Assembly: GCA_964358205.1 (NCBI GenBank)
Contig: CAYHNZ010000030.1
Coordinates: forward strand, 1-9,796
Direction of reading: 5' to 3'
Origin: JANLIQ01 sp964358205
Lineage (GTDB): Bacteria; Patescibacteriota; UBA1384; 2-12-FULL-50-11
Length of the DNA: 9,796 nt
This document shows positions 1-5,707 of this stretch, one piece after another. The notes beneath the pieces are model-generated. The model was not told the DNA's origin. It ran no database searches and saw nothing but the letters and a program-made list of their open reading frames with translations. The position numbers and the translations under genes were made by a program. Every line of letters starts with the position of its first letter. The first letter of the stretch is position 1.

Positions 1-2
1 CC

Positions 3-1283
3 GACAACACTCTGACGATATGGTCGCCGTTTGATGAAGATGCGGTTTACGAGAAAATTAGCGAGGAGTTTCTGGCCGACAACCCAACCGTCAAGTTATC
101 TTTCAAGTATGTTCAGGCAACCGACGCCAAAGACTACGAGGCCAAAGTAGTGGACGCCATTGCCAGTGGCACAGGGCCGGATATTTGGTTGATCCGTACC
201 GATTGGTTATCTAAACATCAGACCAAATTGATCCCTTCAACCAATTACGCTAGTTGGAGCAAAGACAAAAAAAACGAAGCTGAAGCGGCCGAGCAGTATT
301 TTGGCACCAACATCGCCAATCAAAACATCCGTGACGGAGCATTATTTGGCTTCCCGTTGGCAGTTGACTCATTAGCGCTTTATATCAACACAAAGGTCGT
401 TAACGATACGGTTAATGCTTTATCAGAAAACAATAGCGTCGAAGCCGAGAAGTTGAATACCGCCCCGACCACCTGGGATGAAGTAGCCACCTGGAGCCGC
501 TTAATAACCAGAAAAGATTCGAGAGGAAATATCAGTATTGCTGGCCTGTCTCTCGGTACGACTGGCAACACCTACGCCCCCGTTGATACCTATCTGGGGA
601 TGCTGGCACAGAACGGTGGCAGTCTGTTTACGGAGGATGAAGGGGGTGTCGCCCTACACCTAATAAAGGTTGTCGACGGCAAGAATCAGACGCCCGGCCT
701 ACAAGCGCTCACCACCTTCAGCTCTTTTGCTCGCTCTGGCGACCCGAACTACTCCTGGAACGCCGCTATGGGAGATCCGATTAACGCCTTTATTAATAAC
801 CGACTGGCAATGATGATTGGCTATTCATCTCTTTCAAAAGACATCCAAAAAGCCAAAAAAGATTTCGACTCTGTTAAGATTGTTCCACTTCCGCAAGTGG
901 GCGACCCAGACATAACCAACAAGCGCTTTGACGCCGCCAACTACTGGACCCACGTTGTCTCAAAAGTTTCCAACAAGCCCTCGACCGCCTGGGCGTATCT
1001 GCAGACTCTTGGGACTTCGGGAAGTCAAAAATATAGTCAGCTGACTGGTAAACCTTCATTCACCCAGGCTCAAGAAGCGACAATTAAACTAAGCTCGGGT
1101 GACTTAGGCGAAACCGAATTGTTCGCCCAACAGGCAAGTTTTGCTCCAGCTATGTTCAAGCCCGACTGGCAAACAATCGACGAAGCAATCCAAGATATGA
1201 TCAACCAAGCCCTTCTGCCCGGCCAATCGCTCCAAGCAGCGGTTGATAGTGCGGCGGAGAGGCTGAAAAAATTACTAGAATAA
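3..1283 (+). CDS. Extracellular solute-binding protein, family 1 type (5' end outside window)
   Basis: The frame is open from the left edge for 426 codons, so the N-terminus, including any signal peptide or lipobox, is missing; the GTG at 150 is internal. It resembles periplasmic or lipoprotein sugar-binding components of ABC importers (MalE-like fold). Near the left edge is LTIWSPFDED, a first beta strand, followed by AKVVDAIASGTGPDIWL, typical of the hinge-proximal N-lobe. Around positions 780-850 lies the INAFINNRLAMMIGYSS segment (the usual 'F..G.aAM.ig' motif). Around 945-1010 is YWTHVVSKVSNKPSTAWAYL, the usual C-lobe segment. The protein would bind a ligand outside the membrane, perhaps a sugar or oligosaccharide, but the ligand cannot be read from sequence. 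No permease or ATPase gene lies downstream; the next genes are pilins, starting 36 bases later and probably co-transcribed. The family is fairly certain, the ligand unknown. Confidence 0.85.
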   Translation, partial: DNTLTIWSPFDEDAVYEKISEEFLADNPTVKLSFKYVQATDAKDYEAKVVDAIASGTGPDIWLIRTDWLSKHQTKLIPSTNYASWSKDKKNEAEAAEQYFGTNIANQNIRDGALFGFPLAVDSLALYINTKVVNDTVNALSENNSVEAEKLNTAPTTWDEVATWSRLITRKDSRGNISIAGLSLGTTGNTYAPVDTYLGMLAQNGGSLFTEDEGGVALHLIKVVDGKNQTPGLQALTTFSSFARSGDPNYSWNAAMGDPINAFINNRLAMMIGYSSLSKDIQKAKKDFDSVKIVPLPQVGDPDITNKRFDAANYWTHVVSKVSNKPSTAWAYLQTLGTSGSQKYSQLTGKPSFTQAQEATIKLSSGDLGETELFAQQASFAPAMFKPDWQTIDEAIQDMINQALLPGQSLQAAVDSAAERLKKLLE

Positions 1284-1319
1284 AGATTTAAGAATTATGA
1301 ATTTAGAAGCAATAAAAAT

Positions 1320-1724
1320 ATGAAATGGATTATTGAACCCCTTCTTACTTCATTCCTAATTCTTTATTCCACATTCTTAGCCATGATTCTGCCCTTTAAG
1401 GCCTTGGCGCAGGGGAAGTTTACGCCCGGCTTGCCGGTTGGAGTCTGCGATGAATTAGAGAAAGTAAATGGCAACTGTCCCGACGCTGTGACTTTCCAGC
1501 AGTACTTCTCCTCCTTGGTTAATGTTGGCATTATCGTCGCTATCGCCATTTCGGTCCTCATCACCATTTATGCCGGCATTCTTTACGCTCAAAGTGAGGG
1601 CGAGGCCAGTAAGATTGCTCTAGCTAAAGAGCTGATCGCTGGCTGCCTGACCGGCCTGGCAATTTTACTCCTGACCAAACTAATCCTGCCGACATTAGGA
1701 ATTAGTGTTCAATCTACACCATGA
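1320..1724 (+). CDS. Pilin-like two-helix secreted membrane protein (copy 1)
   Basis: A 134-residue protein with the architecture of the small T4SS-pilin/VirB2-like proteins of Patescibacteria. Residues 1-30 form a signal peptide (hydrophobic 8-26, cleavage probably after ALA at 30). Residues 31-60 are a short exposed region with two cysteines (C43, C53) that could form a disulfide. Helices lie at about 66-90 and 103-125, joined by a short polar loop with EGEASK. This loop matches the GGD-A-x-K loop of the next three genes, showing common descent, but it is the most diverged copy and the only one with a long signal peptide. The ATG at 1320 has only a weak purine stretch upstream. An 8-codon frame from 1297 ends in an ATGA overlap with this start. 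The stop overlaps the next gene's ATG by 4 bases, implying translational coupling. Family by architecture; pilus assembly is inferred. Confidence 0.75.
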   Translation: MKWIIEPLLTSFLILYSTFLAMILPFKALAQGKFTPGLPVGVCDELEKVNGNCPDAVTFQQYFSSLVNVGIIVAIAISVLITIYAGILYAQSEGEASKIALAKELIAGCLTGLAILLLTKLILPTLGISVQSTP

Positions 1725-2071
1725 CAGCCAAACCCCTTGATATAATAATTGGTCGGGCCGTTGCTGCTGTCGACGACATCAAACTTTCCTTGCCAACTGC
1801 CCTATATGATCCGGATAAACCTGGCGACTACAACCTACAGGAAACTGTCACCAGTCTTATTTTTGCCTTTCTAGCCGCTGCGGCCTTTATTGGTATTATT
1901 TATTCGGGTGTGATGATGATCACGGCCGGTGGCGATGCGACCAAATTCGCTGCCGGCAAGAAAAATTTAGTCTGGTCGATAATCGGCATTATCATCGTGG
2001 TCTTGTCTTACTTCATCATCAAATTCATCTACAGCCTCTCGGGTGCTCTTATCGGCGCCCCAACACCATGA
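1721..2071 (+). CDS. Pilin-like two-helix membrane protein (copy 2)
   Basis: A 116-residue paralogue of its neighbours. It has no classical N-terminal signal peptide: residues 1-42 are polar and moderately acidic. Hydrophobic helices at about 44-68 and 84-106 flank the loop TAGGDATKFAAGKK, the signature of this small family (G-G-D-x-x-K followed by a basic end). The second helix ends in LSYFIIKFIY, nearly identical to LSYFIIHFF in copy 3, so copies 2 and 3 are each other's closest relatives here. It starts at the ATG inside the stop of copy 1 (ATGA) and ends in another ATGA overlap with copy 3, so the three are translated as one coupled unit. Members of this family are annotated as type IV secretion pilins in Patescibacteria; whether this copy is a filament subunit or an accessory is not decidable from sequence. 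Confidence 0.8.
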   Translation: MTAKPLDIIIGRAVAAVDDIKLSLPTALYDPDKPGDYNLQETVTSLIFAFLAAAAFIGIIYSGVMMITAGGDATKFAAGKKNLVWSIIGIIIVVLSYFIIKFIYSLSGALIGAPTP

Positions 2072-2412
2072 CAATCTTCGGCCAGCCCCTTCAGGATATT
2101 CTAATTCCCCCAATTTTGCGTGGCAATAATTCAACCGGCGCAAGCCTAAAAGACATTTTAGTTGGGGACGGGGCGGTGTTAGGTATTGTTCCTTATTACA
2201 CAATAATCCTTTCGGCCATCGCCGCCTTTGTCGCCTTCTGCTACATCATCAAAGCTGGCTATATGATGTTTACTGCCTTTGGCGATGAGGCCAAGTACGC
2301 CGCCGCCAAGAAAACACTCCAATACGCCCTGATCGGTTTTGCGATAGCGGTGCTGTCTTACTTTATTATTCATTTTTTCGTCGGACTGCTGGGATACACC
2401 GGCACCGGTTAA
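2068..2412 (+). CDS. Pilin-like two-helix membrane protein (copy 3)
   Basis: A 114-residue paralogue. An amphipathic N-terminal stretch (residues 1-40) is followed by helices at about 44-68 and 84-108, with the family loop FTAFGDEAKYAAAKK between them. Here the glycine pair of copies 2 and 4 is FG. A single cysteine (C58) lies in the first helix. It begins with the ATG overlapping the stop of copy 2 and ends 141 bases before copy 4, closing the coupled block. A run of possible hairpins begins 8 bases after its stop. The role is inferred to be the same as that of the other copies: an inner-membrane-inserted pilin or pilin-like subunit handled by a secretion or pilus machine. Confidence 0.8.
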   Translation: MTIFGQPLQDILIPPILRGNNSTGASLKDILVGDGAVLGIVPYYTIILSAIAAFVAFCYIIKAGYMMFTAFGDEAKYAAAKKTLQYALIGFAIAVLSYFIIHFFVGLLGYTGTG

Positions 2413-2420
2413 AGTTTGCC

Positions 2421-2479
2421 CGCTATCGACAGCGAGATAGCGCTGGTGAAGCGACAATTACCTGGTCGCTATTGACAGC
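2421..2479 (+). promoter_or_regulatory. Structured spacer with mutually exclusive hairpins
   Basis: Stem A pairs CGCTATC (2421-2427) with GATAGCG (2436-2442). Stem B pairs CAGCG (2430-2434) with CGCTG (2441-2445) and excludes A. Stem C pairs GCGAC (2451-2455) with GTCGC (2465-2469). A near-repeat of the first arm, CGCTATTGACAGC at 2467-2479 against CGCTATCGACAGC at 2421-2433, gives GATAGCG a second possible partner. No T-run follows, so this is not a standard intrinsic terminator. It may be an mRNA-stabilising or attenuator element separating copies 1-3 from copy 4; the function is inferred. Confidence 0.4.
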
Positions 2480-2500
2480 ACCCGAATAAACTAGAAATAT
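2472..2500 (+). promoter_or_regulatory. Candidate promoter for pilin copy 4
   Basis: A perfect -35 TTGACA at 2472-2477 is followed after 17 bases by AAATAT (2495-2500), a weak -10 (3 of 6). The predicted start would leave a leader of about 45 bases carrying the Shine-Dalgarno at 2540. The -35 box is part of the repeated 13-mer noted in the spacer. The weak -10 keeps confidence modest. Confidence 0.35.
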
Positions 2501-2539
2501 GAGTACATATGGTAACGATTCTCATTAATGAATAATTTT

Positions 2540-2546
2540 AAGGAGG
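2540..2546 (+). promoter_or_regulatory. Strong ribosome binding site of pilin copy 4
   Basis: AAGGAGG, a near-perfect Shine-Dalgarno, stands 7 bases before the ATG at 2554. No other start in the window has one this strong, which suggests that copy 4 is the abundantly made pilin. Confidence 0.8.
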
Positions 2547-2553
2547 AGATGGA

Positions 2554-2907
2554 ATGATTGAACAACTTACAAACTTTTTTATTGGCACCGCTCATGCTCA
2601 GACGAAAGACTGGTTTGGTATCTTTAGCATCATGGGCGGAGGAAACGCTTCCCTCCCACCAGAAAGGACATTCAACAATGTTGTCGGCTATATTATGGGT
2701 TGGGTATTGGCCATAGTTGCTCTGGTCGCTTTTGTTTACCTCATTATTAGCGGTGTTAACTACATCACTGCCGGTGGTGACGCGGAAAAAGCGACCAAAG
2801 CTCGAAACGGCATCCTTAATGCCATCATCGGCATCATCGTTGTCGTCGTAGCCTTCTTCATTCTCCGCTTCGCCGCCAGTCTCGGCGCAAAAGTCGGCAG
2901 TCAATAG
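2554..2907 (+). CDS. Pilin-like two-helix membrane protein, probable major pilin (copy 4)
   Basis: A 117-residue protein. A very short N-terminus ending in GTAHAQ (residues 11-16) looks like a signal cleavage site after AHA, although the hydrophobic part before it (about residues 5-10) is unusually short. Residues 17-42 are exposed. Helices at about 43-68 and 87-109 flank the loop ITAGGDAEKATKAR, the family signature. It stands apart from the coupled copies 1-3: it has its own candidate promoter and the strongest Shine-Dalgarno in the window, so it is the best candidate for the main structural subunit. It ends 27 bases before the stop of the convergent ATPase gene. No intrinsic terminator is evident between them. 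The family assignment is good; filament formation is inference. Confidence 0.8.
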   Translation: MIEQLTNFFIGTAHAQTKDWFGIFSIMGGGNASLPPERTFNNVVGYIMGWVLAIVALVAFVYLIISGVNYITAGGDAEKATKARNGILNAIIGIIVVVVAFFILRFAASLGAKVGSQ

Positions 2908-2934
2908 GCTTCTCCTGACTGAAAACTAAAGCAG

Positions 2935-4401
2935 TTAGAGTTGCTCGGAGACGAGCGGCTGGCTATTGAGCTTTTTGTAGAGCTCTTCAAACTCCCTGAT
3001 GCTGGCTTTTTGTTTGATTAACTCTGCGTACTCGGCGGTTGGTTCTAGGTATTGAGCGACAACCATTCGGCCTGCTGTGCCCGCCACAGCATTGGCGTCG
3101 GCGGGGGTTGCCTCTTTCGGTTCGGGGCGCTTGACTAGTTTTTGAGCGATAATCAAGCGAATCGCATCAGAGAGCAAATGACCCGGTGCGCCCATTTCTA
3201 TTAAGCGAGCAAAAGTGGCCGGAGCGGAGTTGGTGTGCAGGGTAGTCAAAACCAAATGTCCGGTCAGGGAAGCGTTAATGGCAATTTCGGCAGTCTCTTT
3301 ATCACGAATTTCACCAACTAGAATAATATCCGGGTCTTGGCGCAGAACCGCCCGCAGGGCTTGAGGGAAATCAAAACCGCGATCGGGCAGGACCTGAATC
3401 TGCTCGATGCCCGGGATTTTGTACTCAACGGGGTCTTCGATGGTAATGATTTTTTTGTCTGGAGTATTGAGTGATTTTAAAATGGCGTAAAGCGTTGTTG
3501 TCTTACCAGCACCAGTTGGGCCGGTCACGATAATCATACCGGTCTCAAACTGAATCGCTCGCAGAATCGCCGCCTTTGCACCCTCGTCAAGTCCTAGTTG
3601 ATCGAGCGACAGGAACGCCTTGCCGGTCAGTAAACGTAGCTCAATCACCTCGCCGTAAGTGGCGGGGAGAATACTGACGCGGACATCCATCTTTTCGTCG
3701 CCGATCTCAATCGAAAAGCGACCGTCTTGCGCCCCGGCGTTCTTGTTTAACTTCAAGCCAGAGAGATTTTTAACTCGGGAATTGAGCAGATGATACGACT
3801 CGGCGCTAACTTGGGCGACATCCTGAAGAACGCCGTCCACCCGGAAACGAACGCGAATAAACTCGGCCTGTGGTTCGAAGTGGATATCCGAGGCGTTAAA
3901 GGCAACGGCGCCAGACAAAATTGTTTCAAACAATTTGGTCGTGCTGACATTTTGAATCGCCCCGCCAAACTCCTCCAGATTGGCCACATTTTTCAAGAAA
4001 TCCCCGACCGACTCTTTTTCGGCTTGGGCTCTAGTTCTCTCGGCTACTGGCCGAACCAGTTTGGCGTACTGCTTGATAGCGTACTCAATTGAAGTCTGGG
4101 AGCAGAAGTACGGCTCAAAGCGCACCTTACCGTCCTGCCCCAATTTATTCATCTGTTCGTCCAGATCGGGCCGGAAGGGAAAGGGCGTGGCGACGCGGAT
4201 AATATTACCAAGTCGCTCGAAAGCGATTACCGAGAACTTGGTGGCCGTTCCTTCGGGAATAAATCCCAGAACATCACCGGTGAACGGATAGTTAACTAAA
4301 TTGATGTAGGGCAGGTTGTTTTCGGTGGCGACAAGGCGTGTCTGCTCCTCCTCTTTCTGGCGGGAGTACCCCTTAATCACCGACTGAATATTCTTAGGCA
4401 T
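2935..4401 (-). CDS. pilB: PilB/GspE-type secretion ATPase lacking the zinc site
   Basis: A cytoplasmic hexameric ATPase that powers extension of type IV pili or type II secretion pseudopili. The first ~130 residues resemble the N-terminal MshEN-type region. The N2 domain follows (FNASDIHFEP; RVRFRVDGVL). Numbering below counts from a TTG at 4425, giving 496 residues. Walker A GPTGAGKTT is at 302-310, the Asp box IEDPVEY at 329-335, Walker B ILVGEIRD at 368-375 and the His box TGHLVLTTLHTN at 388-399. The stretch after the His box, where PilB/GspE normally has two CxxC pairs, reads KRPEPKEATPADANA with no cysteine. I prefer the ATG at 4401 (488 residues): GGAAG lies 8 bases upstream of it, while the TTG at 4425 has poor support. 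No pilC, pilD, pilM or type IV pilin gene is beside it. Assignment to PilB rather than GspE is by analogy. Confidence 0.88.
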   Translation of the reverse strand: MPKNIQSVIKGYSRQKEEEQTRLVATENNLPYINLVNYPFTGDVLGFIPEGTATKFSVIAFERLGNIIRVATPFPFRPDLDEQMNKLGQDGKVRFEPYFCSQTSIEYAIKQYAKLVRPVAERTRAQAEKESVGDFLKNVANLEEFGGAIQNVSTTKLFETILSGAVAFNASDIHFEPQAEFIRVRFRVDGVLQDVAQVSAESYHLLNSRVKNLSGLKLNKNAGAQDGRFSIEIGDEKMDVRVSILPATYGEVIELRLLTGKAFLSLDQLGLDEGAKAAILRAIQFETGMIIVTGPTGAGKTTTLYAILKSLNTPDKKIITIEDPVEYKIPGIEQIQVLPDRGFDFPQALRAVLRQDPDIILVGEIRDKETAEIAINASLTGHLVLTTLHTNSAPATFARLIEMGAPGHLLSDAIRLIIAQKLVKRPEPKEATPADANAVAGTAGRMVVAQYLEPTAEYAELIKQKASIREFEELYKKLNSQPLVSEQL

Positions 4402-4540
4402 CACAAAATCTTCCAGATTTTGCAATTTCTAAACTCAAATTCTCAACTATGAGCTTCAAGCGAAGAGCGAGCGTCAGCGACATTTTCAATTTCATGGTTG
4501 GGCTATTGATATTTTGCCGTGTAATTAGTCATTTCTTTTT

Positions 4541-4557
4541 CCATTGTAGCCCAATGG
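4541..4557. repeat. Perfect inverted repeat in the divergent pilB/tRNA spacer
   Basis: CCATTG-TAGCC-CAATGG is a 6-base perfect inverted repeat with a 5-base centre. It overlaps a TACAAT hexamer on the minus strand (4543-4548), a plausible -10 for pilB although no good -35 precedes it. It could be an operator or a small hairpin; neither is proven. The rest of the 200-base gap holds nothing else convincing. Confidence 0.3.
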
Positions 4558-4580
4558 CTGATTTTTTCTTTAGAATGGGG

Positions 4581-4586
4581 TAGAAT
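4581..4586 (+). promoter_or_regulatory. Candidate -10 box of tRNA-Ser(CGA)
   Basis: TAGAAT (5 of 6 to consensus) lies 15 bases before the mature tRNA 5' end, at the right distance for a short precursor. A second TAGAAT sits 10 bases upstream (4571-4576). No good -35 was found for either. Confidence 0.35.
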
Positions 4587-4601
4587 TGAGGCGTTGTACG
4601 G

Positions 4602-4689
4602 GGAAGGGTCGCATAGTGGCCGATTGCGCCGGTTTCGAAAACCGGTATACCGCAAGGTATCGTGGGTTCAAATCCCACCCCTTCCGCCA
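4602..4689 (+). tRNA. tRNA-Ser (anticodon CGA)
   Basis: A class II tRNA cloverleaf can be drawn by eye. The acceptor stem is GGAAGGG (4602-4608) with CCCTTCC (4679-4685). The D stem is GCA/TGC with GG in the loop. The anticodon stem is CCGGT/ACCGG (4629-4633 and 4641-4645) with loop TTCGAAA, giving anticodon CGA at 4636-4638, which reads UCG. The long variable arm (TACC/GGTA) is typical of serine tRNAs. The T arm is GTGGG-TTCAAAT-CCCAC (4662-4678). The discriminator is G, and CCA is encoded in the gene (4687-4689). Confidence 0.96.
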
Positions 4690-4738
4690 AAAAACCTAAC
4701 TCTCCGTATATACTATCGGTGTATATTGGGAATTAGGT
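4689..4738 (-). terminator. Second minus-strand terminator, abutting tRNA-Ser(CGA)
   Basis: A long imperfect hairpin spans 4694-4738: about 18 pairs including wobbles, two mismatches and a 5-base loop at 4714-4718. On the minus strand it is followed directly by six T (A run at 4689-4694, whose first A is the last base of the tRNA's CCA). It would stop leftward transcripts just before they become antisense to the tRNA. On the plus strand there is no T-run, so it is not an obvious terminator for the tRNA. Confidence 0.65.
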
Positions 4739-4773
4739 ATCTGACGTTTAGCTATAGTTCGAGGTTTAGGTAT

Positions 4774-4813
4774 AAAAAAGAACCCGCTAGTGCCGAAGGC
4801 ACAAAGCGGGTCT
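4774..4813 (-). terminator. Intrinsic terminator of the CsgG-like gene
   Basis: On the minus strand the stem ACCCGCT/AGCGGGT (4805-4811 with 4782-4788) encloses a second stem GTGCC/GGCAC (4790-4794 with 4798-4802) with a 3-base loop. A run of T follows (A run at 4774-4779). It begins 15 bases after the stop codon of the gene ending at 4828. This is a standard Rho-independent terminator. Confidence 0.85.
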
Positions 4814-4827
4814 TGGATCGGGAGCGA

Positions 4828-5586
4828 TCAGCGGCATTTTTGCCGGATGACCGTCCCCATTTCACGGTTGGCGTTCTCCTTCGCTCGAAAGCGACGGTCG
4901 TCCTCGGAGTTACCCGAGGAGGAGAAGCCAAGCTGGCTGGAGAAAAACCCTCCCAACTGGGCGCCGACGTTGTCGGCCGTGGAGGCCGATCCTAGCGTCT
5001 TGTAGATCGCCAGAATCTCACCGGTGTGGCGGTCTCGAACGGTTGCGATTAGGCCGCAGTAAGCGGTCTCTCGCGACAGTCGGAGACTGTTACTGCCCCA
5101 CCAGCGTCCCCAAAACACTTCCATGTCCTGGGATTTCTCAAGCTCGAGGAACTCGAACTCGAGAGTGAAGGCGGCCACCTCGATCGTGCCCTTGTCGGGC
5201 AAAGATCGTTGGTTGACCCACCGATTGCTCTCGAGGGTGTCGCGTTCTTGCGACTCCCCCTCGATTTCGCCGGTGTTCCAGACTGGCCGGGCGCCGATCG
5301 CCGTCAGCGGGGCGCCGAGCGACGAACGCATCCAGCTCCGCTGGCGGTCGTCCCAATTACTCCACTGATCGCGGGGCGGCCGGATCTCGACTGTTTGTCG
5401 AGCCAGCCGGACTTCCGGTTGGTCGGCGTTGTACTTAGCCGAGGCCTTGGAGAGCTTGTCCTTCTCCTGGGCAGCCTGGCCTGACGACAAAATCTTGCCG
5501 CCAAGGTCGATCAGGTCGTCGATCGACTGGCCAAAGGCCAGCGACGACGAAACGATGACGAAAAGGATACCGAGAATCGTTTTCAT
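4828..5586 (-). CDS. Secreted protein with CsgG-like C-terminal half
   Basis: A 252-residue protein. Residues 1-19 are a clear signal peptide (hydrophobic 4-16, cleavage after AFG) with no lipobox cysteine. Residues 20-130 are polar and not recognised. Residues 133-200 look like the CsgG/FlgT-type fold: strands around EVAAFTLEFEFLELE (136-150), a G/W-rich turn (EVFWGRWWGSN, 156-166), then YCGLIATVRDRHTGEILAIYKTLGSAS split over 176-202, where 'VRDRHTGEIL' is the usual strand-turn-strand of CsgG-like proteins. The C-terminus is rich in S and charged residues and ends KCR; C177 and C251 are the only cysteines. AGGAG stands 8 bases before the ATG. The gene is visibly richer in G and C than its neighbours, has its own promoter and terminators, and sits alone between two tRNA-Ser genes, suggesting transfer. 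CsgG proper is an outer-membrane pore, which a single-membrane cell would not need; the role here is unknown. Confidence 0.75.
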   Translation of the reverse strand: MKTILGILFVIVSSSLAFGQSIDDLIDLGGKILSSGQAAQEKDKLSKASAKYNADQPEVRLARQTVEIRPPRDQWSNWDDRQRSWMRSSLGAPLTAIGARPVWNTGEIEGESQERDTLESNRWVNQRSLPDKGTIEVAAFTLEFEFLELEKSQDMEVFWGRWWGSNSLRLSRETAYCGLIATVRDRHTGEILAIYKTLGSASTADNVGAQLGGFFSSQLGFSSSGNSEDDRRFRAKENANREMGTVIRQKCR

Positions 5587-5605
5587 TTTTCTACTCCTGA
5601 TTGTT

Positions 5606-5640
5606 CGGGTACCCTTTCGGGCTCGTCTTGCGACTACCCG
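5606..5640 (-). promoter_or_regulatory. Compact three-way-junction fold in the 5' leader of the CsgG-like gene
   Basis: On the minus strand CGGGTA (5640-5635) pairs with TACCCG (5611-5606) and encloses two hairpins: GTC-GCAA-GAC (5634-5625) and CCC-GAAA-GGG (5621-5612). Both have GNRA tetraloops, and a GAG joint lies between them. It sits between the promoter and the Shine-Dalgarno (5594-5598). It matches no riboswitch class I know. It may be a stabilising or regulatory leader; seen by eye only. Confidence 0.4.
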
Positions 5641-5651
5641 TTAGTGTCGAC

Positions 5652-5680
5652 ACCTTACCACATCTAACCTGGAAAGTCAA
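5652..5680 (-). promoter_or_regulatory. Promoter of the CsgG-like gene
   Basis: The -35 TTGACT (5 of 6) is at 5680-5675 and a 17-base spacer follows. The -10 TAAGGT is at 5657-5652 and is preceded by TGG, which fits an extended -10. The predicted leader is about 55-60 bases and contains the foldable segment at 5606-5640. Confidence 0.6.
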
Positions 5681-5698
5681 GGGTTTTACTGGTAAAAT
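5670..5698 (+). promoter_or_regulatory. Promoter of tRNA-Ser(GCU)
   Basis: TGGAAA (4 of 6) at 5670-5675 and TAAAAT (5 of 6) at 5693-5698 are 17 bases apart, and the -10 ends 9 bases before the mature tRNA. The -35 abuts, and shares base 5675 with, the -35 of the divergent CsgG-like gene. Confidence 0.6.
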
Positions 5699-5707
5699 TT
5701 GGTAGCT

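Noticed and set aside
1297..1323. Eight-codon frame MNLEAIKI overlapping the start of pilin copy 1 by ATGA
   Set aside because: It has no ribosome binding site and sits in low-complexity A+T-rich sequence; probably chance.
2499..2557. Two nine-codon frames (MSTYGNDSH, then MNNFKEEME) linked by TAATG and ATGA overlaps to pilin copy 4
   Set aside because: Attractive as a leader-peptide chain, but neither has a Shine-Dalgarno and such short overlaps are common by chance in A+T-rich spacers.
2491..2904. 137-codon minus-strand frame opposite pilin copy 4
   Set aside because: Its acidic, N/D-rich composition is the complement of the pilin's hydrophobic codons; it is a shadow.
2908..2956. Possible bidirectional terminator between pilin copy 4 and pilB
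   Set aside because: The hairpin GCTCG-GAGA-CGAGC lies inside the pilB 3' end with no T-run, and the other stem (CTAA/TTAG) is only 4 pairs.
4594..4995. 133-codon plus-strand frame starting near tRNA-Ser(CGA)
   Set aside because: It runs through the tRNA, two terminators and antisense to the CsgG-like gene; it has no Shine-Dalgarno and no protein-like pattern.
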